From: Cephalotus follicularis
Taxonomy: Eukaryota; Streptophyta; Magnoliopsida; Oxalidales; Cephalotaceae
NCBI GenBank assembly: GCA_001972305.1
Contig: BDDD01002285.1
Coordinates: forward strand, 203,343-267,342
DNA length: 64,000 bases
Reading direction: 5' to 3'
The notes beneath the pieces are model-generated. The model was not told the DNA's origin, searched no databases, and was given only the letters and a program-made list of their open reading frames with translations. Below are positions 22,465 through 34,906 of the stretch, piece after piece (positions within the stretch are counted from its first letter, which is position 1; the number at the start of each line of letters is the position of its first letter). The position numbers and the translations under genes are program-made.

Positions 22465-25400
22465 ATTTCGTCCTGAAATCACAAACATATACATACCTCA
22501 AGCAAACAAGTGCGAATAATGCTCCCTAGTAAGCTCCTCCAACTCCCAAGTAGGCTCATGTTCGGGATGATTCCTCCACAAAACTTTCACAAAAGGAACA
22601 GTCTTGCTACGTGTCACCCGCTCCTATCGACCTAGAATAGCCTCGGCCTCCTCGTCACAAGACAGGTCCTCCCAAATACTGTCCAGAGGATAGTGAACCA
22701 TATGCAAGGGATGATACTGATAACCCCTCAACAGAGACACGTGGAACATGTTATGGACGTGTGCTAACTGAGGAGGCAAAGCTAACCGATATGCAACTGG
22801 GCCCAGTTTTTCCAAAACTTCAAAAGGTCCAATATACCGTGGACTTAACTTTCCTTTCAGCCCAAAACGTCAGACTCCTTTCGAAGGTGAAACTTTTAAG
22901 AACACATGTTCACCTACTTTGCACTCCAAATCCCTCCGATGTTTGTCCACATAACTCTTCTGTCGAGATTGAGCTGCCTTTAATCTCTCCCTTGCTATTG
23001 CCACTTTTCAGAGCCCTACACTTTCTCCCATATAAAGCTTCAAATGGAGCCATACGGATGCTAGCATGCCAACTGTTATTGTATGCAAACTCCACCAAGC
23101 TCAAATACTCGCCCCAGTTCCCAGTCCACTCCAAAGCCCAAGACCTCAACAAATCTTCTAAGGTCTGGATGGTCCTCTCAGTCTGTCCATCTATCTATGG
23201 ATGAAAAGCTGTACTGTAATCGAGTCTAGTACCCCAAGCTTTCTGGAACTCTTTCCAAAAGCGCAAACTGAAACGGGGATCCCTATCCGAAACAATGGAT
23301 ACCGGAGTCCTATGGTGTCTCACTATCTATTGCTAAAACACCTCAGCCAAACGATAGCAGAGAAGTCCTCTCGGATAGACAATAAGTGAGCCGATTTAGT
23401 CAATCAATCCACTACTACCTAGATAGTATCGTTCCTTCTGAAAGTTCTAGGCAAACCCGTAACAAAGTCCATCGAAATGCTTTCCCATTTCCATACTGGA
23501 ACTTCAAAGGGCTGTAGCAAACCACTAGCACGCTGATGCTCAATCTTTACGTGTTGACAAATCAAACACCTTCCAACATACTCTGCTACATCCCTTTTCA
23601 TTCCATTCCACTAGATGTTCTTTTTCAAGTCTCTATAAATTTTCGTAGAACCTGAATGTATAGAAAATGGAGAACTGTGTGCCTCTGTCAAAACATCATC
23701 TCTGATAGAAGTACCTGCCGGGACACACAACCGATTACCCAACCATATCACACCAAGCTCATCCATACAAAACTCTGACTGCTTACCCTTTTCAATAATC
23801 TGGACTAAGGCCTAAAGCTCACTATCATCCCTCTGAGCTGTCTTAATCCGAGATACAAGAGTAGGCTCTAAATTCATCGAGTAACAAAACCTTCAGAACC
23901 ACGAACAAACAGATTCAAGTCCAATTTCTCCATATTGGCTATCAACTGTGGTTGAGTAAGCAAAGCCGTTATACTCCCAGAACTCTTCCGTCTAAGTGCA
24001 TCAGCTACCACGTTTGCTTTACCAGGGTGGTTTTGAATATTCAGATCGTAGTCCTTCAGAAGCTCTAACCACCTTCTCTGACGCATGTTCAACTCTTTCT
24101 TCGTAAAGATGTGCTTGAGACTCTTATAATCGGTAAAGACGTCACAAGTTTATCCGTACAAGTAGTGCCTCCAGATCTTCAATGGAAACACCACTGCTGT
24201 CTACTCGAGATCCTGTGTAGGATAGTTTACTTCATATGGCTTCAACTGTCTTGAAGCATAAGCTATCACATGACCGTGCTGCCTTAAGACACACCCCAAA
24301 CCCTCTTAGAAGCATCGCTGTATATCTGGTATCCACCCAACCCAGATGGTAAACGAAGAATTGGTGCCGACACAAGACCATTCTTCAGTTTCTCGAAGCT
24401 TGCTTCCCATTCCTCATTCCATTCAAACTTAGCTCCCTTTCTCATAAGCTGAGTTAGTGGCAAGGCTATGGAGGGAAAGCTCTCCACAAACCGCCTATAA
24501 CATCCAGTCAAACACAAAAGGCTCCTAACCTCCATCACTGTGGTAGATCACAGCCATTTAGTAATAGCCTTCACTTTAGCAGGATCCATGCAGATACCTT
24601 CAGTTGTAACCACATGACCCAAAAAAGCCACATGTTCCAACCAGAACTCACATTTTGAAAACTTCGCGTGTAGCTGATTCTTCCCCAGAATACCCAGCAC
24701 TATACGAAGCTGTTCTTCATGGTCTTCCTTCGACTTGGAATACACAAGGATATCATATATGAACACAATCACAAACTGATCCAGAAACTCATAAAACACC
24801 CGATTCATTAGATCCATGAAAACTGCCGGTGCATTAGTAAGCCCGAACGGCATCACTAAAAACTCATAATGCCCACACCGAGTACGGAAAGCAGTTTTAG
24901 GCACATCTTCACCCTTTATCCGAAGCTGATGGCATCCCAATCTCAAATCGACTTTAGAGAAACACCGAGAACTTTGGAGTTTATCAAACAAGTCCTCGAT
25001 CCTAAGCAAAAGGTATTTATTCCGAACAGTAATACAATTCAACTCTTTGTAGTCTATGCATAGCCTCATAGACCAATCTTTCTTCTACACAGAAAGAACC
25101 GGAGCACCCCATGGCGAAACACTAGGACGAATGAAACCCCGATCCAACAGCTCTTGTAACTATTCCTTCAGCTCTTCTAAATCAAGTGGTGCCATCCTAT
25201 ATGGTGCTTTAGATATAGGTGCCGCTCCAGGAATGAGCTCAATGGTAAACTCCACTTCCCGTTGCAGTGGCAAACCCAGTAACTCCTCCGAAAACACATC
25301 TGAAAACTCTCGAACCACATGATAGTCTTCAAGGCGAGGCTCCACCTTAGAGACATCCTTCACAACACCTAATAAACCCTCAACACCCTTAGCCACCAAC

Positions 25401-26437
25401 TTCCAAGCTTTCAAAGCCGCAATAACCTTCACTTCTTTTCTCGGTTGTGAACCCTGATAAATAAAATCAGGTCTATCCATATCCCCAAATAGAATCCTCC
25501 GAGCATGACAGTTAATCATAGCTCGATGGCGAACCAACCAATTCATACCCAGAATCATATCAAAGTCATACATATCAATAGGAAGAAGATCTGCATCATG
25601 AATCCGATCATCAAAGACAATAGTGCAAGCATAAAAACACTCAGAGCCACCTCAGAGCCCCTGTTTCTCTTATTATCATTTGCCTGCCGAGCTTCTTGAA
25701 AGTCTAGCCTCTCCAGTTCTATATTCTTTGCTACATTAGCCACCTCAGAAACATCAACAAAGCTGGTATTAATCAACTTACCCCTAAGCTAATAGTGCAG
25801 CTTCCATTTGAATTTCTCAGCCTGCTCCAGTGTTGTCCCTGTTGCGGACCCAGCAAATCCAGCAAGCCTAATGTTCTCCATCTTTCTTTCTTCTATTTAT
25901 GAACTCCCTGGCATAAGCCTCCTTATCAGCAGCTGGAAAATACTACTGATAGAAGACTTCGCAGAACTCTGACCAAGTCAAAGCGTTAATATAGTTACCA
26001 CCCTTAGCCAATCCCATAGTCTTCCACCACTTCTGAGCATCACCCTCAAGCTTGTAAGCATCCAACCTAACCTTTTCCTTGTCACCACAACCAAGCACAT
26101 CGAAGATCTTGTCCATATGCGCAATCCAATGATCAGATTCCATAGGAGTCACGGCTGAGCTAAAAGACTACGGCCTCTGTTTATGAAACCGCTCAAGCCA
26201 GATATAAACAGGTATGTCAGTCCTGGCCCCAGATTCCCTTCCCAACTAAACATCAAGTGGAGCATTCTCCTCAGCAACTGGCTCCCTACGGCCTTGTTTC
26301 TGATTCTGCTGATCCATCACACAACGTACCTCCTCAGTGACTGCCTGACATACCAACTCTTCCATAGAAGGTTCATTCCTGACTTCACGAGCCTCAGCTG
26401 GTGTAGTCCTCTAAGAAGCGTTTCTTGTTCATACCAT
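22465..26437 (-). pseudogene. T2 gag-pol polyprotein pseudogene
   Basis: The start at 26437 matches the start of the sister element's gag. Gag is seen in MDKIFDVLGC and YKLEGDAQKWWK (26152-25943). Near 25650 the frame jumps from gag (DNKRNRG) straight into the late protease (FDDRI-like, then MILGMNWLVRHRA). Compared with the sister element at 27221, about 520 bp are missing, which removes the zinc knuckle and the DTG protease site. RT 25069-24548 ([33 protein letters not shown]) has FIYD where xxDD is required (Tyr codon 24755-24757). RNase H lies about 24538-23874 ([12 protein letters not shown]), integrase 23601-22910 (CLICQHVKIEHQRASG, SMDFVTGLPR, LVEFAYNNSWHASI), and the tail 22815-22480 has a chromodomain-like end. 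Several stops and frame breaks confirm a dead copy. Confidence 0.88.
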
Positions 26438-26591
26438 CTACGAAAGGACACTCAAAACATAAAACATCAAAAGGAAACAAAAATTGAAATAGAAGACATA
26501 TCAAACTGGCCATAACAAAAAACCCTAACCCAGAGTCTACCCAATCTCAAAGGTCAAACCTAGTTAGGTATTCTAAGGAAACAAAACCAAT

Positions 26592-26604
26592 TCTATGATA
26601 CCAC
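26592..26604 (-). other. Degenerate primer-binding site of T2
   Basis: The minus strand reads TGGTATCATAGAA, matching tRNA-iMet PBS TGGTATCAGAGC at 9-10 positions. It lies 4 bp inside the LTR that starts at 26609. Confidence 0.6.
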
Positions 26605-26608
26605 AATC

Positions 26609-27220
26609 TGTAACACCCCCGGACGGTGGGAGTCGTCACAGGTCATAATACAGATCAAAACTTAACAAAACATAACTGAACATAGCATTGACAAAACTTT
26701 ATTAGCTAAAAACGTGGCAGTCATAACATATCTTAAAACTTAAAACTTAACATGTTCAGAAAACTTAACATATTTCAATAGTCAATTATTAAAAACGTAA
26801 ACCATAAGTAACTTATTGTTCATGACCAACTCTAACAGAAAACATAACAGGATCACACTCGTAAGGATCCATGACATAATGGTGGTCATCCCTTATTCAC
26901 ACTTTCCCCCGCTGCTCCTGATAACCTGCCGCATGAAAAAGAAAACACGGCTAAGCAAACCTCAATAAGAATAAAGAATAATAAATAGTAAATGGTAATT
27001 TAAAAGCAGTAAGATTTCAATAAAACTCGTAACAGAAATCTTAAGCAGTTAATCATTTAAATGTTCATTTCTGAACTTTATAAAACCCAATTTCATAACT
27101 TTCGAAACATATACGAAACATTTCAAATCACAAATTTCATAATATCATACCGAGCCACACAACATATCACATTTCATAAACATATATGGCAAGGGAGGCG
27201 CTAATTCCACATGCCCAATA
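26609..27220 (-). repeat. T2 right LTR (5' LTR), first part
   Basis: Begins TGTAACACCCCCGGACGG and follows the left LTR until the phrase 'cacatgcccaata', where the nested element enters. The rest of this LTR is 32304-34451. Confidence 0.9.
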
Positions 27221-28725
27221 TGTAATACCCTGTTCGTTCGTAAATATTTTTACGGATTCATAAATGTTTTAACGGATTTTATATGTGTTTTCGGGCTTTT
27301 AATTTTGTTTAATTTTAAAGTCCGGTTACCCTATGATCGGGTTTATGTGAATCGTGCGGTATGATACCGGTCCGAAATTGGGTATGTTATGCTATGTTGG
27401 GTTTTATAAATTCTTATTTTAATCCAAACTTATTTTATTAAAAACAAATTATTATTCTTCTATTTTAATATTCCTTAATTCTTTTATTATTATTCTTTTA
27501 TTTTTAAAATCCATAATTCCTTTTTTCTATTATTCCTTTAATTTTCTTTTCCTTATTTTAGCATTTTCTTCTTCTTTTCTCCTACTACCTTCCACACTCT
27601 CCGTCTTTCCAGCAATTCCCACTATCAAATGCCATGTTAGAATCTCTCTTTTCCATTTCAAAATCCAGAAAAGTCTCATTCCATTTCCCTTTGTCAAATC
27701 TTGTCTCCCCTTTATCATTTATTGAGTGCCATTGCCATTTTTATATGATGCCACCATCCCTATTGAAAATAAATCTGAATCTGCCTTATTTGTGTGAAAT
27801 AATCTGCTGTGTGATTGTTTCTTCAAAGTTCAAGAGGTAATCTCAACCCTTAATTGATTCTTTTGGGTTAAATTCTCTTAATTTGTTATGTATGTCTAAA
27901 AATACCATGCTTTTGTATCCTTCTTTCTTGTTTCTGTTCACAGCTGAATTGTGTGTTGTACTTGTGTTCTTCCTACTATTTTCTGGGTTCTCTAACATCA
28001 CTAAAGGTTAGTTAATTCATCCTCTTTAATTATAGTTTTGTTTCAATGGCTTACTTTGAGTTTTTGTGCTCTTGGTATCTTGGAGTCTTTGATTCTTGCT
28101 CAAACATGTTGTAATTGTGTTAGTGATGTTATCTGCACGTTTTATGCTTAGCGCCTCCCTTGCCAAAATTTATGATATGTGATATGTATATGGCTCAGTA
28201 TGTTTTTAACAATTATGATTTCGATGTTTCGTAATTGTTTCGACAAATATGCAATTATCATTTGAATATGATTAAACTGTCTTAAATGTTTACGATTTCA
28301 GTTACGTTATTATTGAAATATTAACGTTTTTAAATTACCATTTACTGTTTTATTTCCCTTATCCGTACTGAGGTTTGCTCAGCCGCGTTTTTGTTTTTCA
28401 TGCGGCAGGTTTTCAGGAGCAGTGGGGGAAAGTGTGATTGAGTGATGACCACCTCTTATGATAGGATCCCTAGGATGCGATCCTTATGTTTTATGTTTAT
28501 TCGTCAAATATGAATTTTTATGCTTTATGTTTTTAATTTGGAACTTTATTATGTTTTGAATTTTCTGCAACCACTTAATATGTTAAATGTTAAGTTTTAA
28601 TGTTTTGATAAGACTGCCATGTTTTCGGCTGTTATTGGCTAAATAAAGCAAATTTATGAGTTATGTTAAGTTACGATATGTATGATATGACCCTGTGACA
28701 ACTCCCACCGTCCGGGGGTGTTACA
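27221..28725 (+). repeat. T3 5' LTR, internally deleted (1,505 bp)
   Basis: Collinear with the 3' LTR except that about 1.2 kb is missing between 'gcacgttttatg' (about 28147) and 'ttagcgcctccc' (about 28149). The matching part in the 3' LTR is about 30507-31724 and holds the CAGTCGACTG cluster. Ends GGGGGTGTTACA at 28725. Confidence 0.85.
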
Positions 28726-28731
28726 GAGATA

Positions 28732-28743
28732 TGGTATCAGAGA
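28732..28743 (+). other. Primer-binding site of T3
   Basis: TGGTATCAGAGA, 6 bp after the LTR end, nearly the canonical tRNA-iMet complement. It sets the plus orientation. Confidence 0.8.
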
Positions 28744-28896
28744 AATAGGTTTTGTTTCCTTAGAAGACCTAACTAGGTTTGACCTGTGAGATTGGATAGA
28801 CACTGGGTTAGGCTGTTTCGCTTATGATTTTATGATATGTTTTCTGCTTTCTGTTTTTTTCCTTGTGATGTTTTATGTTTAAGCGCCTTTTCGTAG

Positions 28897-30278
28897 ATGG
28901 CACGTACAAGGAACGCTGCTCGGAGGACTGCACCCGTTGAGGCTCAGGAAGCCAGAAATGAGCCGACCATGGAGGAGCTCGTATGTCAGGCAGTCGCTCA
29001 GGAGATACGGCGCGCATTGAATGAACAGAATCAGAATCAGGACCGTAGGGAGCCGGTTGCTGCTAATGATGCTCCAACTGATGTCCAGTTGGGAAGAGAT
29101 GCTGGGAGTGGGACTGTTACGCCCACTTATGTTTGGCTTGAGCAGTTCCAGAAGCAGAGACCATTGTCTTTCAGCTCAGCCGTGACTCCGGTGGAAGCTG
29201 AGCACTGGATTGCTAATATGGACAAGATCTTTGATGTGCTTGGTTGCAGTGATGAACAGAAGATTAAGTTAGTTGTATACAAGCTTGAGGGTGATGCTCA
29301 GAAATGGTGGAAAGCTGTGGTTTTGGCTAAGGTTGGAAACTATGCAGAGACTTTGACCTGGTCCAAGTTTTGCAAGGTCTTTTATCAGCAGTATTTTCCC
29401 ACCGCTGATACGGAGGCTTACGCCAGAGAGTTTATCAACACCAGACAGAAGGATGGACAGTCGGTGACGGAGTTCTTGACCCGATCCACTAGGCTTGCTG
29501 GTTTTGCTGGGTCCGCTGCAGGAACAACATTGGAGCAGGCAGAAAAGTTCAAGTGGAAGTTGCACTATCAGTTCCGGGGTAAATTGATCAACACCAGGTT
29601 TGCTAATGTATCTGAAGTGGCCAATGCGGCAAAGAACATTGAGCTAGGAAGTTTAGATTTCCAGGCTGCTCGTCAGGAGTTTGACCGAAAGTGAAACAGA
29701 GGTGATTCTCAGGGGCAAGGTTCTGGACAGAATAAGAATAGGAATGGTAAGCGTGGGAAGAGAAATGATTACCGGGGACAGCAACATCCCGATAATGACC
29801 AGAGGAAGACACAGGGAGCTGCGGATGTTCAGATTGCAAAGTGTGATGTGTGTGGTAGACAGTATCCGGTGGGAGTATGTTATAAGGCTATCGGGGCCTG
29901 TTTTGTGTGTGGACAGAAAGGGCATTTCGTGAAGGATTGTCCTGACCCTCGTGCGAAGGAAAGGAAGGGGTATAATGCAGACCATGGACAGTGCAACATG
30001 GGAGGTCGTGTCTTTGCTATCACGACTCAGCAGGCAGTTAACGCACCAGGTACTGTTTCGAGCCTTATTTATGTTGGTAACCGTAGGGCTTATATTTTGT
30101 ATGATACTGGATCGACCCACTCGGTTGTAGCGAGGTCTTTTGTTCGGTATCTTGGGATGTCTCCTCAGTTGCTTGATCTAGCTTTGGTTCTTTCGACCCC
30201 TACGGGTTCTTCTGTTGTGATATCTGAGTGCTTTTATGCTTGTCCTCTTGTTTTTGATGATCGGGTTCGTGATGCGGA
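28897..30278 (+). pseudogene. T3 gag and start of protease, one in-frame stop, cut at N
   Basis: One frame from ATG 28897 (MARTRNAARRTAPVEAQ) to 30278, interrupted only by TGA 29692-29694 (FDRK-stop-NRGDSQ), probably from CGA by C-to-T change. Gag core at residues about 105-250: HWIANMDKIFDVLGC, YKLEGDAQKWWKAV, FCKVFYQQYFPTADTEAYAR. CCHC knuckle CFVCGQKGHFVKDC at 29899-29940 (residues 335-348), preceded by an extra Cys pair (CDVCGRQYPVGVC). The aspartic protease site LYDTGSTHSVV has an intact DTG at 30103-30111. The frame stops at FDDRVRDA because of the N; in T2 the homologous sequence continues into the protease end and RT. Gag would package RNA into cytoplasmic particles. This is the best-preserved gypsy coding region in the window. 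Confidence 0.85.
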
Positions 30279-30279
30279 N
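30279..30279. other. Single undetermined base marking a junction
   Basis: The only N in the window. To its left is protease coding sequence; to its right the sequence equals the LTR from about 27922 onward. It is either an assembly join with missing sequence or an unresolved base at a real deletion junction. Confidence 0.9.
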
Positions 30280-32303
30280 CTTCTTTCTTGTTTCTGTTCA
30301 CAGCTGAATTGTGTGTTGTACTTGTGTTCTTCCTACTATTTTCTGGGTTCTCTAACATCACTAAAGGTTAGTTAATTCATCCTCTTTAATTATAGTTTTG
30401 TTTCAATGGCTTACTTTGAGTTTTTGTGCTCTTGGTATCTTGGAGTCTTTGATTCTTGCTCAAACATGTTGTAATTGTGTTAGTGATGTTATCTGCACGT
30501 TTTATGGACCAATATATGTCACAAACTAAGTTTATAACATCTGTATTTGATAAAACATAAAATCTAGACATGTTCATGCAATGTCTTCTTGCTTCCTTTT
30601 GCAAGTTAAATCATGGAAAGGTCATTTCTTTATCAAATTGACGTTTAAAAGTCACCTACATGTCATATATAATCATATGTTTATGTCCATATGTCTTTGG
30701 TTTAATGTAGAAATCATTTGAATCATTTTCAGTAGCAAATCGTCGAATTTCCAAATGTTCTGCTGCCCAGAACAGCCGACTGTCTGAGTGGACAGCCGAC
30801 TGGAATGGTTGCGTAGTGGACTGGATTGAAGAACACAGTCGACTACCTGCATTTTTGGGTTGTGTAGTCGACTGTCACATGATCCAATCGACTGCCCAGA
30901 CTCTCCAGTCGACTGGATCCCTGTTCCAGGCGACTGGTATGCCCCGGAATGTGCTGTTTTCACCCGTTTTGATTCGTTTGACCCCCGAATCGATCCGAAT
31001 CTTTTCCAAACATTTTTGGGAGTCTGTTTAATGCTTCTAATGTGTTTTAAACTCTTATACATATTATTTTGAATGTCTTTATAGATTTTTGAATTTCAAG
31101 TGGATTCCGTTTAAAATTGTCTATTCGTAAGTGCTTTGCAAGCGCATATGGTACGGATTTTCTGTTCCTTGGCTATCTGACCTTCAAACTGAAACTGTTT
31201 TGATAAACATATTCGTTTATGAAATCAACGATGTTTTATGATCTTGATATGTTTCAAATTTAAGTTGGTTTGACATTTTATTGATTCCAACTTTATCTAT
31301 ATGATATGTTATGGTACGATATGTTATGATATGATATGTATACTACTGTTGTGAGCAGTTTTTGAATATGTTGTGTGAAAACATATTTTATGTGTTTTAA
31401 GTTGATTTTGATAAATCAATTATTTTAATTTAAATACTGAGTATTGTACCCACCTATGGGGCGTATCCATAGGCACGTCGTGGGCCTGGCACGGGGACGT
31501 GACACTTCCGTAGTTGTGTGATTTGACTACGGTGTCTCTGAGTGTATGAACGAATCCCATGAGGTGGATTTGTGGATCCGCTATGTGATAGAGGCGTATG
31601 AATCGATTCTAGTTTATGTGATCTGAGGTGAATTCAGATATGTGGTCCGAAGTGTGATCGGACATGTGTATGTGAGAATTGACTTGTGTAGTGCCGTACA
31701 CTTCAATTCTAGTGGGAATGTGGAATTAGCGCCTCCCTTGCCAAAATTTATGATATGTGATATGTATATGGCTCAGTATGTTTTTCACAATTATGATTTC
31801 GACGTTTCGTAATTGTTTCGACAAATATGCAATTATCATTTGAATATGATTAAACTGTCTTAAATGTTTACGATTTCAGTTAAGTTATTATTGAAATATT
31901 AACATTTTTAAATTACCGTTTACTGTTTTATTTCCCTTATCCGTACTGAGGTTTGCTCAGCCGCGTTTTTGTTTTCCATGCGGCAGGTTTTCAGGAGCAG
32001 CGGGGGAAAGTGTGATTGAGTGATGACCACCTCTTATGATAGGATCCCTAGGATGCGATCCTTATGTTTTATGTTTATTGGTCAAATATGAATTTTTATG
32101 TTTTATGTTTTTAATTTGGAACTTTATTATGTTTTGAATTTTCCGCAACCACTTAATATGTTAAATGTTAAGTTTTAATGTTTTGATAAGACTGCCACGT
32201 TTTCGACTGTTATTGGCTAAATAAAGCAAATTTATGAGTTATGTTAAGTTACGATATGTATGATATGACCCTGTGACGACTCCCGCCGTCCGGGGGTGTT
32301 ACA
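30280..32303 (+). repeat. T3 3' LTR, lacking its first about 700 bp
   Basis: Starts within the LTR at the position equal to 27922 of the 5' LTR and ends GGGGGTGTTACA. It keeps the middle part missing from the 5' LTR, including the CAGTCGACTG cluster (30768-30935) and the block from 'gtacccacctatgggg' onward (31450-31720), which is the reverse complement of T2 LTR 20330-20580. Confidence 0.85.
30768..30935. repeat. CAGTCGACTG-type palindrome cluster (T3)
   Basis: Eight or so copies such as CAGCCGACTG, CAGTCGACTA, TAGTCGACTG, CAATCGACTG and CCAGTCGACTGG around a common GTCGAC core. Absent from the deleted 5' LTR of the same element. Confidence 0.65.
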
Positions 32304-34451
32304 CCATAGAATTGAAGTGTACGACACTACACAAGTCAATTCTCATATCATATCATATCACACATTGCATATCTTATCACATATGCCATATACTAGAATA
32401 GATTCATACGCCTCTATCACACATAACGGATCCATAAATCCACCTCATGGGATTTATTTATAACATACAGAGACACTGTAGACTAATCACAGCGCTACGG
32501 AAGTGTCATGTCCCCGTGCCAGGCCTCCGACATGTCTATGATACGCCCCATAGGTGGGTACAAATACTCAATACTTAATCAGTTCAAAAATATTGATTTA
32601 TCAAAATCAATTTAGAAACACTTAAAATATGCTTTTTCAAAACATATTCAAGAATCGTTATCAAACGATATCATTTACATAACATACATTTTATAACATA
32701 TCGTAATATACGTATAAAGCCAAGAATATTAAATTCATAAAATTTCAAAACTGACTTTATTTTCCAAAATATATCAAATTCATAAACATAATCGAGTGCA
32801 TAAATGAAGAACATATCATAAAATCAAAACTGATTTTTCTTCGATAAAACCAGATGGCTAAAGAGCGATAGAAATCCGTACATATAAACAAAACTGATTT
32901 TGCCTCGATAAAGTCAAAGAGAGTATCAAAGAGTAGAATATCCATACCTTATCCATTCACAAAAGTACTTACGACGAGATTGTTAATTCAAACTCCCCTT
33001 TTGAAGTACAACAATATAAAAGACAAAAAACTATTCATATAAGGGTTTGAGAATCATTAGAGACATAAAACAGATTCATTACAGTGTTTAAAATAGACCA
33101 AGATCGATTCGAAGAACAAACGGATCAAAACTACTGAAAACAGGAATTTTCTAGGCAAAACAACCGACTGTTATAGAGCACCAGTCAACTGAGGAAGCTT
33201 GGCAGCCGACTAATCAATAGGGCCAGTCGACTACACAAACCAGACTGCAGGCAGTCGACTGTGACAGAGGGGCAGCCGATTGATTCATTCAAATAGTAGA
33301 CTACAGAAGGCTAGACAGCCGACTGTTCTGGACAACAGAACAACAGAATTTCAACAATTCTACGCAGAAACTTGTCCAAACTTGAATACCACAATACCAG
33401 AAGCCTATAAACACTTATATGTGACATTGTATGGTGTTTAGACAGTTGAAAAATAGAAAATTAACATGATCCTATGACCAGTGGCTATATTCAAGGAAAA
33501 ACAAAGTGAACTCTAATCACATACATTCTTATTTATAGTCCAATTTTTACTGTCAACAGCCACTTTCAATTTCTAAACCCAGATTACAACATATACGGAT
33601 GCCCAAGGACTGATTAACAGGTCCATAAACCATGACAGAAATCAAAGTGGCTGGAATCAAAAATCTAACAACCTATATGAATATAAAAGCAATTAACAAA
33701 GTGGAACAAACCATCATAGCAAGGATTAGTAACCTGTAATGGTTTAACAGACACTGAAATAGTAGGAAGAAACACCGCAAACGATGTTAATCGGCTGTGA
33801 ACATAAACAAAAGAGGAGAGAAAGCCAAACAATTACACAACCTTAAAACCAGCAAAAGAAAAACATAACTCAATTGAACAACAAGGATTGAGATTACATA
33901 ACAAACCTGACTTGGTGCAGAGACTGATCGAAGGACACAAAACAAACTTCTATATTGCAAAATTCGGCAGTGGCTTTACAAAGAGAGAGTGATGACATAT
34001 AACAATGGTAATGTCACTCTCAAAACGGTAATAGGAGACCAAATCAGTAAAGATAAGGAAACAAGAGGATTTTTAGGAGATAAGAATGGAAATTGAGATT
34101 GAAACCGAGTGAGATGACAGGGAGAAAGAAAGAGTTACGAGAGAAGGAGAGAAAAGAGGGAGAAAAAGGAAATAAAGGAATTTTTAAATAAAGGAAAAAT
34201 GAAATAGAATTTTAAAAGTAATAAAAAAAGGATTTTGTTTTAATAAATAATTTAAGTTTTGAATAAAACAATTATAATAAACATAATCCATACATAAACA
34301 TTCCTACATACTAGCATAACCAAAAGTCTGGGCTGGTATCAGTCAGCCGAAAACACAGGGCAACGGACTTTATAACAAAACGATTTAAAAAGCCCAAAAA
34401 CAAACAGATAAAAGTCCGTAAAACACATATACGAGTAACCGGGGTATTACA
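32304..34451 (-). repeat. T2 right LTR (5' LTR), second part
   Basis: Resumes with CCATAGAATTGAAGTG and follows the left LTR to GGGGTATTACA at 34451, then ATACA. It contains a CAGTCGACTG cluster at 33165-33330, reduced compared with the left LTR (one block of about 40 bp missing). The region 32304-33000 is the reverse complement of the T3 LTR next to it. Confidence 0.88.
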
Positions 34452-34456
34452 ATACA

Positions 34457-34906
34457 AGGGATACTGGTGGGGAGAGAAGTAAAAATAATTAGTATATGAA
34501 ACCCATAAAGTTTATATGTTCACAATTTACATGGATGTTGGGTTGTTTTGAAAGGTTTGAAGTATGTAGCCAAGAAAGAATTTTTTTTCTTGAACTTTTC
34601 ATGAAGCAAGCTACTATATGACAAAAATTTGATGGTGGGAGAAATTACAGTTCATTATTATTCCGATTTCACTTATATAATTGGTTACATGTAGCTATCA
34701 TCAATTCTGATATTGCGTTAGTCATTAAATTGGAAGGTGTTGATTCGACTAATTCTTGGATTGTCTAGTTAGATCTTTCATTAACCGTAATTTAGGAATG
34801 TTTTATGAGATTTGGCATTATACATTTAGATGAGACTAGTCAAGGAGCTCCTAACTCTCCTTGGCTTTTTCAAAGATGTTACTTTTATTTTTCATTTTCT
34901 TTTATA
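34457..34906. other. Pre-insertion DNA, intron-like
   Basis: Continuation of the DNA at 9095 and 19690-19703 across the two insertions. AT-rich, with no coding signal and no recognised motif. It ends in a T-rich stretch plus 'tttatag', which can serve as a 3' splice site for the following fragment. Confidence 0.4.

Larger units (their letters stand above)
27221..32303 (+). mobile_element. Nested family B gypsy element in opposite orientation (element T3), interior truncated at an N
   Basis: Begins TGTAATACCC and ends GGGGGTGTTACA. Target copies are CAATA (27216-27220) and CCATA (32304-32308), one mismatch. The intact left LTR of T2 reads '...cccaatagaattg' at the matching place, which confirms the insertion. 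It contains a 5' LTR, PBS, gag and the start of pol, then a single N at 30279, after which the sequence is already inside the 3' LTR. The remaining pol (RT, RNase H, integrase) is not present. Overlapping LTR parts differ by only a few bases per 100, so this is younger than T2. Confidence 0.85.
19709..34451 (-). mobile_element. Complete Ty3/gypsy element of family B (element T2), with a nested relative
   Basis: The left LTR starts at 19709 and the right LTR ends at 34451. Both outer borders carry the target duplication ATACA (19704-19708 and 34452-34456). The right LTR is split by the element at 27221-32303. The interior (22465-26608) encodes gag-pol on the minus strand, with a chromodomain-type end (VPFVKVLWRNHPEHEPTWEL). 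The left LTR lacks its last about 90 bp and the polypurine tract: the sequence passes directly from the LTR phrase 'acggactttataacc' to the pol end near 22460. It cannot transpose by itself. Confidence 0.9.

Noticed and set aside
22761-23204. 147-codon plus-strand frame
   Set aside because: Shadow of the T2 integrase on the opposite strand.
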